Origin: Amanita rubescens
Lineage: Eukaryota; Basidiomycota; Agaricomycetes; Agaricales; Amanitaceae
Assembly: GCA_015039365.1 (NCBI GenBank)
Contig: WION01000228.1
Coordinates: forward strand, 22,085 to 86,084
Length of the DNA stretch: 64,000 nt
Reading direction: 5' to 3'
Positions 33,475 to 44,616 of the stretch are shown here, in pieces. A program made the position numbers and the translations under genes. The notes under the pieces were generated by a model that saw nothing but the letters and a program-made list of their open reading frames with translations, made no database searches and was not told where the DNA came from. Each line of letters starts with the position of its first letter. Positions within the stretch are counted from its first letter, which is position 1.

Positions 33475-33570
33475 GTAATGTAAGGTTCAGTTCGATGCAG
33501 ATTATTGTATCTATACGTGACCACGTCTTGCAAATGGAATAGAGGCAGCATCGGTGCCATTATTCACATC

Positions 33571-34844
33571 TCAAGAGCCCAAAAAGGCAGAGACGATTCC
33601 AAGAGAAGGAGCTGTTTCTGCAAACCCTTCCCGAAGAATGGGATCGATGAAGCTCGGGATTGTATAAACGAACCACACGATGACCCATAGATAACCTAAG
33701 CATTGCCACAGCGGGCCGCGAACGGAGAACCTGCGGCCAATCCCCTCGATAACCACAAATTCAAAAGTAATGCCGACAGCTTGCAAAAGGAAGAATTGCA
33801 AGACGTGCCGATAGGTCCAGTAACCTATCAGTGAATACTCTCCGCCAACGTGAATGAGACCGTTCACAGCAAATGCAGAATACACTTTGACCAGCAATGC
33901 AGCTTTTGAACCTCGTTTTAGACGGAATACATCATGTGCGATGAAGCGTCCGTGAGAGATTCCAGGCTGTAATGTACAGAATTAAACAACATACCGACGG
34001 GTTTTGGCTATAGTTTACTCACCCATCGCAATGTTTGATGCCACGTGCAACTTAGTTATTAAATAAGAATAAGCATGGATCCTGGTACGTCAATGAGCTA
34101 TACTACTCACCCCCAGAACTTGCGTAAAGTATATGCGTCACGGATATCGCCAAAAAGGGGAGGACAATCTTGGGGCTCTGCTAATCCAATGCAGAGGAAC
34201 AGGATACGAAGCATACGGTGGACCGTACGGAGTGCCGTGCTTCCGGCTAACCCCAGGATTAACACGTTCGTTATCCGCCATGCAATGCCGCCTTCGGCAA
34301 AGGAGTGTCCATCTGCAACGAAGCTGGGACTGGTTTTGACAAATGTGATGATTATTTCGTAGGAGATGAGGTCCAGAACCAAAGCACCAAGTTGTTGGAC
34401 GATGAACTTGCTGCGTGTGATTGATGGCGACGGAGGTGGTGGGAGGGCGTGCTTTGCCCCGTGAGACCAGGTCGTCCCACGACAATTGACATTCAGTTTT
34501 ATGGCCCATTTGATGCGTTCAACGAGCGGAAAGCAATACGCAGGTTCCTTTTGACCACTGGCGAATACTGTGCGTTGGGCGTCGTTGATCAGGATGTAGC
34601 TGGATGCTAAAAAAATTTGCGCTACGAGGGCGGATGCGTACGTATACTCTAACGCATTGTGGAAGTGCAAAGTCCGCTGGAAAAAGGCCACAGTGCTGAG
34701 CACTATGGGCACCATGAACAAGCGTCTGTATGGCGATGGCTTGGCGACCAAGGCGGAAAAGTAGAAGATCTGCCCAAGCGCGAATAAGGCATGCGAAGAG
34801 ATGGCCACCATGTTGGACCTTGGAAGTTGGTTATCGGGCTTCAA
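33571..34844 (-). CDS. Wax-synthase-type membrane acyltransferase
   Basis: Three exons (34844-34111, 34050-34023, 33966-33571) give 385 residues; exon 2 is 28 nt and restores RKFWGCTWHQTLRW, the signature R-x-F-W of this family. NGLIHVGGEY supplies the likely catalytic His. About seven hydrophobic segments are seen, for example SHALFALGQIFYFSALVA, LFMVPIVLSTVAFF and CLGYLWVIVWFVYTIP. Such enzymes transfer acyl groups (often acetyl) from CoA to alcohols at the ER and occur in fungal terpenoid and meroterpenoid clusters; the substrate here is unknown. The start may instead be the Met twelve residues in (MVAISS). It lies between the methyltransferases and MpaB copy 2 and is divergent from the latter. 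Confidence 0.82.
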
Positions 34845-35350
34845 AGCTTCAAATGGGTAGAGTCGAACTAAAATTGATGAACTTTTTGCTAATAACCAAT
34901 ATAGTTCAGTACAGCCTCGCTTATCATTACTGCCGAAAGCTAAGGATAAACCATTGGCACTGCAAAGGCCGCCTTCAGCAAAGTGTGATGCTCCATGAAG
35001 TGACGCGTGATGCGTGATGGAACGTATGCCTCCTATTTCAGTTTCCTCCGTTCCACAGGCCGATCGATTTAGAATGAGTATGGCAACTACTAGATAATTC
35101 CCCTACTCGCCGTCATTTATGTAATGTATGTGATATTGCCATTGAATCAGGCCAATACAATTTAACCGTGGATTGTAGGTCAATATTCCCTGCCAGTGCA
35201 ACCCTGGTGATGATAATAAAAACATGTGAAGACCCAATTTGGTCGTGAGTACCTCGTTCTCCTTTTTCTGGTCAGTATATATTAATTAAGGGGCAATGTT
35301 GACTCCCCAGTGTCGTGGCCTCCTAAGTATACCCATGTTGTTCCAGGGGA
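34845..35350. promoter_or_regulatory. Divergent intergenic region, acyltransferase and MpaB copy 2
   Basis: About 500 nt between two genes transcribed in opposite directions. ATATATTAATTAA at about 35276-35288 is the most TATA-like sequence for the plus-strand gene. Shared control of the two genes is possible but not shown by sequence. Confidence 0.35.
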
Positions 35351-37176
35351 TGAATGTGGCTACGACCTGCCTCGTAGCAGGAGTCAGCTACCTCGCACTA
35401 GTCCGCTCACTTCGTTGGAGGAGATACAACGCTATCCACGCCAAATATGGAGGCAAAATTCAAAGTCTTACGACGGAGGAAGCACAGGAAATCTTTCAAG
35501 TCGCTTTCAATTGGGATATGCCCTTGTTGCTCTACTACTCGCTTGCGTTTGCGCTGTTTAAAACATATGCCGTCGTACGTGTCACTTAGCACTTTGGGGG
35601 CGAGGTTAACTTATGGACAATGTGTGCCGATTTAGCCTTCCATATCACGAATTCTTGTCGCAACAGGAGAATTGAAGTCGTCAGATACCATTTCAAAGCG
35701 TTATTCGGACGTATGTATCTCGATCACATCCCAGTTTTAAGCTGAAGCTCTTGTATAAATTTAAAAGACAGAGATAATGATCGGTTCGGTGATTCATCGC
35801 TCATCAATTAATATTCAACTAACAAGTAACCATCTCAGCAACATGGATGATATGTCCCGTGAATGGGCGCACTGCCAACAAGGGCGTTGATCCTCGTGCC
35901 ATGCTTGCCTTAGCGAGGACAAATTGGCTTCATTCTCACTACGACATCGTGAGCATATCGCAAGTAATTTGTGAACACTGACTTAGATGAATCTTAGTCG
36001 AATGAAGACTTTCTTTTCACCCTCGCCTTGTTCATCCTTGAACCGATTGTGAGTGATGCACCATGTTTTCCGATCGGAATGTCTAACTCGTGAGTAAGAC
36101 CTGGGCGGAGAAATACGGCTGGAGAAAATTATCACCTCTTGAGCAGCAGGTGAGCAAATGGTAGTCCCATGCCATATTTTCTTCTAATAGTACTTAGGCA
36201 CTATTCGTCTTCTGGGCAGATATAGGAAGGCGTATGAATATCAAAGACATTCCAAACTCCTTGGAGATCCTGAAAGAATGGGCAATGGTGCGCCAACGGA
36301 ATAAGCTAACTATTTACGTTGTCGCTGACGTCACATGGAGGCATACGAAATGGAGAAAATGGTCCCGCACCAGACTAACAAGACCATCGCAGAAGGCACA
36401 GTGCAAGAATTGCTTTATCCGGCCCCAAAGTTCTTCAAACTGAAACAACTCGGAAAGAACCTCGTTGCTGCTGCCATGGACGACCATGTTCGAAACGCCA
36501 TGATGTAGGCTTTTTATATTTGTCTTTAAATCGGATTCCTATTTATAATGAAACAGGATGCCCGAGCCACCGTGGTATCTGCGGACTACCGTCAATTCGA
36601 TACTGTACTCCGTGGCGTTTGTGCATAAACATTTGATGCTTCCGCGCTTGAGACCCAAACCTGTCGTTCCGCTTACATTTCCAGATATAAAGGAGGGCGA
36701 ACCTGTCCGGCTCCATCCAAACCGGTAGGTCAGGTTGCCGGTCGTGCGTTTCATGGTCTCAACAGAAACACCTTTAGCCACACTTCAAGACCTTGGTACA
36801 AGCGCGAATCAAAGGGTCTGGGATACCTTTTGGATAGATTGTTAGTTTCATTTGGAGTATACGCTGACGTACCCGGGCCTCAGTGGGTGCCCAATATCTT
36901 TCTTGCGTAATGTTGGCTTATTGAATGACAGACTGAAGAGCGAAGGCTACATCCTCCACGCGCAGGTAAGGCTGTTGACGTAAAATCATCATTCATCGTT
37001 CCTTACATGCAATACTTATTATTAGGGTCCTTTGCAATTTGAACAAGGTAGTTTATTTCATTCGCTGACTTATTCTTGCACTCAGTCATTTTGCAGATGG
37101 CCATGATGAAGTCATTCAAAAGGCGGAGGAGATGTTGAAATGTCCAATCCCTGAGGCTTGGAAGAGGTCTACCTAG
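35351..37176 (+). CDS. MpaB-type ER-bound oxygenase (copy 2)
   Basis: A close paralogue of the gene at 25457 with the same exon plan and the same microexon. Landmarks: MNVATTCLVAGVSYLALVRS anchor, WRRYNAIHAKYGGK, ATWMICPVNGR, ARTNWLHSHYDI, NEDFLFTLALFILEPI, WAEKYGWRKLSPLE, VFWADIGRRMNIKDIPNS, and PWYKRESKGLGYL. The C-terminal exon ends CPIPEAWKRST. All junctions checked keep phase, so it should be functional. Family role as for copy 1: an ER-anchored oxygenase, with side-chain cleavage known for MpaB. The last ~200 nt match copy 1 in order, which shows the whole gene was copied. The start could be a Met five residues upstream (MLFQG), but a TTCCAG there looks like a splice acceptor. Confidence 0.85.
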
Positions 37177-37394
37177 TATTTCCCTATTTTTATGGCATTC
37201 TCGGGTTTTTCGTTAGTCGAAGCTTTAGTATTATGGGTACAATCATTGTGTTCTGCGCGATGGTATAGATGTTACGAGTTGCGTGACTTGGTCCGTTGCC
37301 GCGGGATCCGGGATCCCCTCATGTGATCCGCGAATATCCGGCAGCGGTAGAATGGCATTAGCGCGTTTCTTCGACAGGCACACCCAATACTGTA

Positions 37395-38212
37395 ATGGTC
37401 AGACCTATCATTCTCTATGACTTAGCCTCGAAGATATCCAACTACCCTTGGAGTCCTAACGTTTGGAAAACCAGGTAAGAGACCACTTTGCCGACCCAGC
37501 CAGCCCCAAAGCTTTCAACAGGTTGACACTGAACTATAAGGGAATACCATTCGTCACGGAATGGGTTGAATTCCCTGATATCCAGGCAAAATGCACGGAA
37601 ATGGGCATTTCTCCGGGCATCACCAAACGAGATGGAACCCACATATATACCGTACCCGCAATCTGGGATCCGTCCACTGAGACTGGCATATCCAATTCCC
37701 TCCGCATCGCGAGATACCTAGACAAAACATATCCGGAGACCCCACCTGTCTGTTTCGATGGAATTGAAGAGTACGACAATATTATGTCGGCCTACAAGAT
37801 GCCTGAATTAAGGCATATGGATCGGTTCCTTGTTCCGCTTATCTACGATAAGATATTGAACCCCCGAAGCCAAGAATACTTTAAACACACGCGGGAGAAG
37901 TTGTTCCATCGGACGATAAAGGAAATAGAGCCTCTCGGCGAAGAAAGGGTATCTCTCTTGAATGAAATAAGGAAAGGCTTCCATAATGTCGACGGTTGGT
38001 TACTCAGGAATGGCGGACCATTTGCGCGTGGGGACCAGGCATCTTTTGTTGACTTTGCCTGGGGAGGCTATATGATTTGGCTCAGGCAGGTCTTTGGAGA
38101 AGACAGCGAACTTTGGCAGGATATTATGACACGGGACGGGGATCGATGGGGAAAATATATGGATAATCTCAGAAAGTATGAGAAACCTGCAGATGATGAT
38201 AAAATCTTGTGA
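37395..38212 (+). CDS. Glutathione S-transferase-like protein (GST-b)
   Basis: Exons 37395-37474 and 37522-38212 give 256 residues. MVRPIILYDL, SPNVWKTR, TLNYKGIPFVTEW, SNSLRIARYLDKTYPETP form the thioredoxin-like half; GGPFARGDQASFVDFAWGGYMIW and WGKYMDNLRKYE the helical half. The intron sits at the position shared by every GST in the window and here has a normal GT donor. It is the intact partner of the damaged GST-a; each lies directly downstream of an MpaB copy on the same strand (219 nt after copy 2). A cytosolic glutathione transferase is the expected role, perhaps handling electrophiles made by the oxygenase, which is inference from position only. Confidence 0.87.
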
Positions 38213-38519
38213 ATAATACATATGTCAGTAAGGTTAGATTCACGCTATTTGAGACTAGCATATGTCAATACTTGGACTATGACTTTAGCATGATTGACCT
38301 GAACCTGTTCATTATTTGATATTCTCCCATACCGAAAACATGACAAGCGAATATGAAGGCATGCATTCAATTAGCATTTCATTCTCAACAAGCCCTTGCT
38401 GTTCGCCCTGGATGCATGACAATACCACGAGTTAGCTTCTGAGATGCCTATCTTTCTAACCCTCGGAAGACAAAGCAAATTACCATCTCGTATTCCACGT
38501 CTGTCAATTATAGTTATGG

Positions 38520-39000
38520 CGTAAACGGTTCACCTGTATTACAAGGGAATCCCGTACACCACCGAATGGGATGGACTCTCTCGGACCAAGCAAAAAGGTA
38601 ACATCTCCGCAGGGAAAACAAAGCCCGACAACGCCTCTTCTGGCCATTTGGAACCTACCAAAACAGGTGTCCCGAATTGCGCTTGTATGGCGGAGTACCC
38701 CGACAAGATATATCAGGATATGCCGTTAGTCTGGTTTGATGAGATAAATAATGATAATGATATCATCATATGAGTGGGTCTATGTATTGCTGGAATTTAA
38801 GCCTCACTTGGCGTTGATCGTCCACCGAAGGATAATGCAAGTAAGGGTTATTTCCGGTCCATGCGGGATGTACAATTCGAGCCACAAGAGGTAGCGCCAA
38901 TTGGCCTGGGCCAATACGCTCAGGGTGAACAAGTGTCATTCTTTAGGAGCTGATCTTGTTAGGGCAAAACTTATCTGGAAAGAGGGCAATGGTTTTTGGC
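38520..39000 (+). pseudogene. Degenerate GST relic
   Basis: A fragment at about 38530-38770 translates with landmarks of GST-a/b: YYKGIPYTTEW, later KTGVPN, YPDKIYQDMP and VWFDEI, but with deletions and a stop at about 38773. Further GST-like scraps (QYAQGEQVSFF) occur near 38920-38960 in other frames. No complete frame can be built. It follows GST-b on the same strand and is the decayed third member of that tandem group. Confidence 0.65.
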
Positions 39001-39113
39001 ATGATGCGCCAGCTTGGTGACGGTAGGTCGAAGTACACTAATTTGAAGTAATCAAAATCTTAGTTCTCAGTGTTTCGAGGTCGAGTTGCTCTCATTACAG
39101 ATGGCCAAAACAA

Positions 39114-40458
39114 TCATAACCGAGCTCGCTCGCGAATTACACCGCATGTCTTCTTCAAAGCTTCAGCAATTTTCCGCGCAAGACCCTTCGGATTTGTCTG
39201 GACCACCTGTCCAAGCGCAATGAGTACAGGATTTCGGGCATTCCAAAGTTAAAAATCACACCAGATGTCCTGCATCTTCAACCCGTGATACTGATGCAAG
39301 GAACCGTGCCCCACCGGTCGCAACCCGAACCACATCGTCTTGAGCAGCGTAGGGACTGGATACAGATAATTAGGTGGTTCTTCGTATATCCGTCGCCCAA
39401 CTTACACTCGATCATTCAATGCCCCATAGATGATATGAATCGGAACCTTCCGTACAATGTGGCGAAGCAAAATATATGCGCGGGATGATCCTAAGGCATC
39501 TCTGTAACATGCCTTAATAATGACTAATTTTAGCTTTGAAGGCTTGATGAGTTGCACTGCAACATACAGTCTCTTGCGCGCGAATGCACGTCAGCGTAAC
39601 GCCCTCAGTCAAATCAGGATATGCGGCAGTCGGCAACGATCTGAGCCCATAGTTCTGCAGATAAATGAGTAACCATGGAGAAATGTGGCAAGAAAGTTTG
39701 CACTTACTGTATATATCTTCAGAACCCTATCATCCCACTTTTTCCATGTTTCTCTGCTCTTCATGATCGTATATGCTTCCTGTTTTGATGCCCAAATGTC
39801 TCTACGTTTTTCGGAAGTGCCTGAAAGATTCAGTCCAACCTGCGCCGAAAATTCCCGAGCCATCATCATTGGCTCGCAGAGAATCAAAGCTGAAAATCTA
39901 AGTCGGGGATAGTAACCGTGAGACAAGAGCCTTAATCAAATCAACGCAGAATCCATTGATGGTCATTTTTATGCTTACAGTGAAATTGCACCCATGGAGT
40001 GTCCGATCCCGACGAGTGTATGAGTTCTAAATTCAACGTTTATGCCGGAACCGAGGCCGGCGAGGAATGCATGCAGACAACGAGCATACTCTTCCCATCC
40101 GACTAGAGAGACACAGTAAGGCGGTTCTATATCCAACTTCTCTCGCTGACTTACAGATTGGTTCATAACCCCACAGCAAGGATTTCTCGTTCAGCATTGC
40201 CGCTTCACCGTGATTCGGCGCATCAATAGACCACATCTCACGTATCTTCAATTCCGAGCGTTCCGCAAAAGAATAAAGATCTTCCATTGTCGGTTCCCAA
40301 ATCTCTTTGTGGAAACCCGTAGCGTGAACAAATACTAGAGTTAGTGCATCTGGATCATTCGAGTGCAATGAATCAGGACGCAGGTAACGATTTGCCGTTG
40401 CAAGGAGCGGATAGTATGGCCTTGGGTCGAATATGTAGGATTCGTGAGTGAGGACCAT
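39114..40458 (-). CDS. Alpha/beta hydrolase
   Basis: Multi-exon minus-strand gene; joins were followed across seven introns and the frame stays open to a TGA at 39116-39114. Landmarks in order: SYIFDPRPYYPLLAT, LVFVHATGFHKEIWEP (oxyanion region), WSIDAPNHGEA, WGYEPIFGWEEYARCLHAFL, VGIGHSMGA (nucleophile elbow, Ser), RRDIWASKQEAY, LPTAAYPDLTEGV, and near the end EDAGHLVVQTNP, which supplies the catalytic His. Such proteins occur in fungal toxin and terpenoid regions as esterases or lyase-like tailoring enzymes; the substrate is unknown. About 320-340 residues, cytosolic, no signal peptide. It may belong functionally with the island genes. Confidence 0.8.
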
Positions 40459-40945
40459 GATTAGCTAGACTGTTACGGGCTGGTGAGGGAATACCATTTT
40501 ATAATCGGCCTCGGTCATCGGGCGATATTCTTAGCCGGTCCATGTATCACTGAATATATCAACGTGAAGACGGTGGGACGGTTGCCGAACTAGGATAAGT
40601 CTGGCGGCCCAGGTTTTCTTTGCAGTGGATCAGAAGAAAACTGGCAGCTGCGTGACATCCTTGTGACTCAAAAAACTCTTGGATGGCTTGTAAGGCCGTC
40701 ATGGTATAGTCATGGTAAACCAAAGATGTCGATGAGTTTGGTCTCACCTGCTCCGTTGCTACCGAGGAGTTTGGCGGAAAACACCTTCCAAGTCGACGAC
40801 CCGCCTTCACTGGAATATCATTGCGTCAACTTGAATCTAGCAATATGTATATATTGGTCACCAGCGACTCTCAAAACCCGTGCGTATTTCGAGCTGGTTT
40901 CATCCTAACATGTCGCACGAGCCTTTGACACCGCGACTTGCATTT
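40459..40945. other. Unassigned stretch between two minus-strand genes
   Basis: About 490 nt. Short frames exist on both strands (plus 40663-40908, minus 40559-40810), but neither resembles a known protein or splices to neighbours. A gene remnant is possible. Confidence 0.35.
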
Positions 40946-42165
40946 TTAAACCAATCCTGCTTCCAATTTCCTCTTGAACTCTGTAACTATCCCCTCGATG
41001 CCAGCCTCGTCGACATAATATCCAAGCTTAAGCGCGTGCGAGTTGTCAAATTGCGAGGGCCAAGAAGAAACAATGCGACGATTCACGGGGTCACCTTTGA
41101 ATTTGACGAGTTCGAGAGCTTTCTTTCCGCCGACTTTTTCAAGTGCTTGGAGCTCATCGCGCACGGTGATTGTAATTCCCGGGAGGCAGATGACACGGGT
41201 ATGGGAGTCAAAACGCTCCGCTGGTATTAACCTCGTGTGGACTAAGTTCTTGGCCGTGATTTCAGGGCTTGCAATCCATATGGGCAAATCGAGTTCCGGT
41301 CCGCCGATACCACTGCCAATGGGACAAACCGACTCTTTTCCCTTCAGAGGTTCTCTAATAATGCCTGGCATGTATTTAGACTCCCAGATGCTGTAGGAAA
41401 TGGAGAGAAAGCGAACCAGACATGAAGGAGGATGTTGCTGCCGAAGGCACGCCAGGGCGAACAATTACAGTTGGAAGACGGACCACTCTCCCATCGACAA
41501 AACCACGACGCGAGAACTCGTTTACCAGTAATTCGGACGTTAGCTTGCTAAAGCCATACGTGCTTTCGGGAGTGGTTGGAGTGGTTGGAGTGATCAAATC
41601 GGGCTATATCATCTGTAAAAGGATGAAATACCGTTGTCAGATTTTCAGCTCACTAAGGATCCCCCATACACGGCCAGCGAAGAGGTAAAGATGAATTTGA
41701 TAGGTCTTTTGCCCTTGTGACGGCGCGCACTCTCAAGCAATAGCCTAACCGAATCGATATTGACCTGCTCATCTCAGACGTGGGCTTCCTTTTCCAAAAG
41801 GTTAAAGGGTTTTTGCTGACCTTCAAAGCAAGGTCTATGTTGTCTTCCGAAGCCCTTGACATCACACCATGTAAGCAATATATGGTATCGGGAACGCCAA
41901 ACGTTGTCTTGAATAGCCTTTCGATTGGCCATTCATCTGTCAAGTCCTCTACGAGGACGAGTCCTTCCACCCCCCTGGGGAGGCTTGGTTTGATGACGTC
42001 AACAAGAATCAATTTCAACTTATCCCGACCAACACTTTCCACCAGCGCTTTCGCCAGCTATCTCGCGCCACGTCAGATGGAGACGATAGCAAATCAAAGA
42101 ATTCAACGAACTAGGACACCCAGAAATCCAGAAGCGCCTGTGATGAGGATCACTTCAGATTGCAT
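40946..42165 (-). CDS. NAD-dependent epimerase, D-erythronate dehydrogenase (DenD)-like
   Basis: Several exons on the minus strand join to an extended short-chain dehydrogenase. The first exon has MQSEVILITGASGFLG, the G-x-x-G-x-x-G NAD-binding loop. Then come VEDLTDEW, YCLHGVMS, VNIDSVRLLLESAR, FIFTSSLAVYGG, and PDLITPTTPTTPESTYGFSKL with the YxxxK catalytic pair, followed by GRVVRLPTVIVRPGVPSAATSSFMSG and GKESVCPIG. These are characteristic of the DenD group, which oxidises four-carbon sugar acids. The acceptor of the third intron must be ATATAG at about 41615 to avoid a stop. The first intron has a weak donor (GTTCGT). The aldolase gene next to it, on the same strand, would fit the same catabolic route. 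Confidence 0.8.
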
Positions 42166-42268
42166 CGCTGTGATAACTGGTCAAGGTGCAAAGTTCCCAC
42201 GCCATTGTCCCACTCTATGGTTTATGGACTTCGAATTCCCTGCGATATGATAACGATGACATCCGCTA

Positions 42269-43450
42269 TCACGCCTTCCCTGCAGACCCGAACAATCTAA
42301 AGAAACCTTCGCAAACTCCGGCAAAGACCTCCGTTGCTTCTTCAATTGCGACTGGAAATGGCTTATCTAACACTCCTTGAGAAAGTTCCTTGACGTATGG
42401 GTCTCTGGCGGCGCCATTGACGTTAATCTAACAAAGGATTGAATACATGATAACGGAAATGTACGGGAGAACACACCTTGCTCACTCCATTTTTGATGCA
42501 TTCACGAAACAATTCATCTGATAAATCGTCAGTTCCATGAAGGCACAGGGGCACCTTATCCCTGAATGTTTCCCACAGCCGTATAAGACTTTGAAGACGT
42601 GACGCTTAAGATCGTTTTATAGCACAACGTAAAGTACTCACATGTCCTGGCGAAAATTAGGGGGGTTGAGATAACGTCCGTGAAGGTTGCCGATGCTAGG
42701 GGCAAGTATGTCTGCACCTGTCCTTAAGCGGAATTCGGATCCTACTTTGTGTTCACACAAGCAACACCAACTTACTCGCGTATATAAACTGAAGCCTTTG
42801 TGGGATCTGTAAGCTTGGCATCGGATATCGTCCGCAATCCTGCCTCTCCACCTTCCATGCGACCTAGCTCCACTTCCACAGCGATACCGTATTTGTGTGC
42901 TCGTTCAACGTAAGGTCGAGAAAGGACAATATTCTCTTCATCCGTCTGAGAGATTTGGTTAACGTCGCCGATATGCACCACAGCACGAGATGCTTATACG
43001 TCGGCGTGGCTAGCATCGACCATGATACTATCAAATGTTATTCCTTTCTCGGCCAGGTTGAAAACAAATTCGAGGTGCTCAGGATCTGTGGCATGATCGA
43101 GATGCACGGAGATGGGAACGGTTGCCTGGTGTGCCCTTGCGTGATATAATAAGTCTTTCAGCGAATGAAGAAGGCAAACATATAAGACCGACAGATCTAG
43201 GCAAAAGCGCAAGAAAGGACCTCCTCCATACATGAGAGTAATAGGAAATAAGAGAAGTATGGCTGGACTTCGAGCACGTTCTGCAGCACGGACTAGTGCG
43301 ATCGCGGACTGTGCATCATAACTGGGAGCCCCTGAATACGGTGATCCGCTGATGAAGAAGTACTTCATACCAGACTTGTGCTAGCACGCCATATCCTTCG
43401 AGTTCAGCTTTCTTAAGAATTTCCAAGGTGCGATTGTTGTAGAGTGACAT
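42269..43450 (-). CDS. Class II ketose-bisphosphate aldolase-like protein
   Basis: Multi-exon minus-strand gene. Start at MSLYNNRTLEILKKAELEGYGV; then AQVCYDAQSAIALVRAAERARSPAILLLFP, TVPISVHLDHATD with the metal-binding His-x-Asp-His, FDSIMVDASHAD, a Glu-rich VEVELGRMEGGE, GADILAPSIGNLHGRY, VPLCLHGTDDLSDE, and a final INVNGAARDPYVKEL. These are the landmarks of class II fructose/tagatose-bisphosphate aldolases, zinc enzymes. A stretch near 43180-43200 may be a short unspliced intron or a 12-residue insertion. It ends 104 nt upstream of the epimerase on the same strand; together they suggest breakdown of sugar acids. The start could be the upstream Met at 43510. Confidence 0.78.
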
Positions 43451-43828
43451 GCCGCTGCTTAGTAAGCTACCGTGGCGAATCAACGTAGTCCGGCACTGCT
43501 GCATCCGCACACCCGCCAGAATGAACTGGAGGTGTAGTGCTCTTGATTCTCTTATTCACCTCTTTCACGTTCGGTCACTAAGTGGATGATCTTGGGTAAT
43601 CAGCTTATCATTGAGTACTGATCCTCGACCTACATCCATGTCAACTTTATCGATGTGTTGGTAATACAACATCAGCGCGAGATCGCTAACATCCTTCTCT
43701 GCTCACTAATACTCACATGACATTCCGCTTTTAAATGGCCGACACGGAGGTGCGGGTGCTTGGTCATCGGGTATTCTTACTGCCAAGCAGGTATTAAATG
43801 CTCACCGTGAGCCATCATCAAGCAGAAA

Positions 43829-44616
43829 ATGACCATCATCTTCTACGACTTCCCGTCCAAGACCGTTAACGCACCATGGAATCCGAACACGTGGAAAGTT
43901 AGGTGCGCTAGAGATGCGCCTGTGGCGACAAGCTCGAAGGCTAATTTATCGTTTGCCACAGATATACCTTGAATTACAAGGGGATCCCGTTTAAAACGGA
44001 GCTACTTGAATACGTTGATATCGAGAAGGTCTTGAAAGCGAAAGGTGTTCCACCTTCCACGGATAAGTACACCCTTCCATCCATTTTCGACACCTCTACG
44101 GGCATCGGTGTGTCCGAATCCCACCGGATTGCCGAGTACCTGGACAAAACCTACCCTGACACGCCAAAAGTGATCCCTCCCGGCACCGAAGTTTTGCAGA
44201 CTACGTGGATTGAAGCCATCATGCCACAGCTTGGTGCACTGTGGCAATTCAGCATTCCGGGGACGCTCAACATAATTGATCACCCCGCGAGTCGGGATTA
44301 TTTCTACCGGACCCGATCAGCCATCTTCGGAAAGGATTTGAACGACATGAAGCCGAAGGGCGAGGCATGGGACGCTGCTATGAAGGAGTTGGAGAAAGGT
44401 TTCAATACGATTGACCAATGGATTTCGAAAAGCGGTGGGCCCTATGTTATGGGTACAAATCCGACCTTCGCGGATTTTGTTCTGGCGGGATGGCTCAAGT
44501 GGACAGAGGTAGCGGTGGGGAAGAACAGCAAGGAGTGGCAATTGATCGTGTCTTGGAACGAAGGGCGCTGGGCCAAGCGTCTTGCGCAGTTGGCCAAGTA
44601 CGAAAACCCGCAGTAG
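43829..44616 (+). CDS. Glutathione S-transferase-like protein (GST-c)
   Basis: Exons 43829-43902 and 43962-44616 give 242 residues. MTIIFYDF, WNPNTWKVR, then YTLNYKGIPFKTELLEY, SESHRIAEYLDKTYPDTP, GGPYVMGTNPTFADFVLAGWLKW and SWNEGRWAKRLAQLAKYE. It groups with GST-1 and GST-2 rather than with GST-a/b: same N-terminus, same SWNEGRW ending. Single intron at the shared position, normal GT donor. A cytosolic glutathione transferase; substrate unknown. It faces away from the aldolase gene across about 380 nt. A TATTAAA near 43792 is the likely core promoter. Confidence 0.88.
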
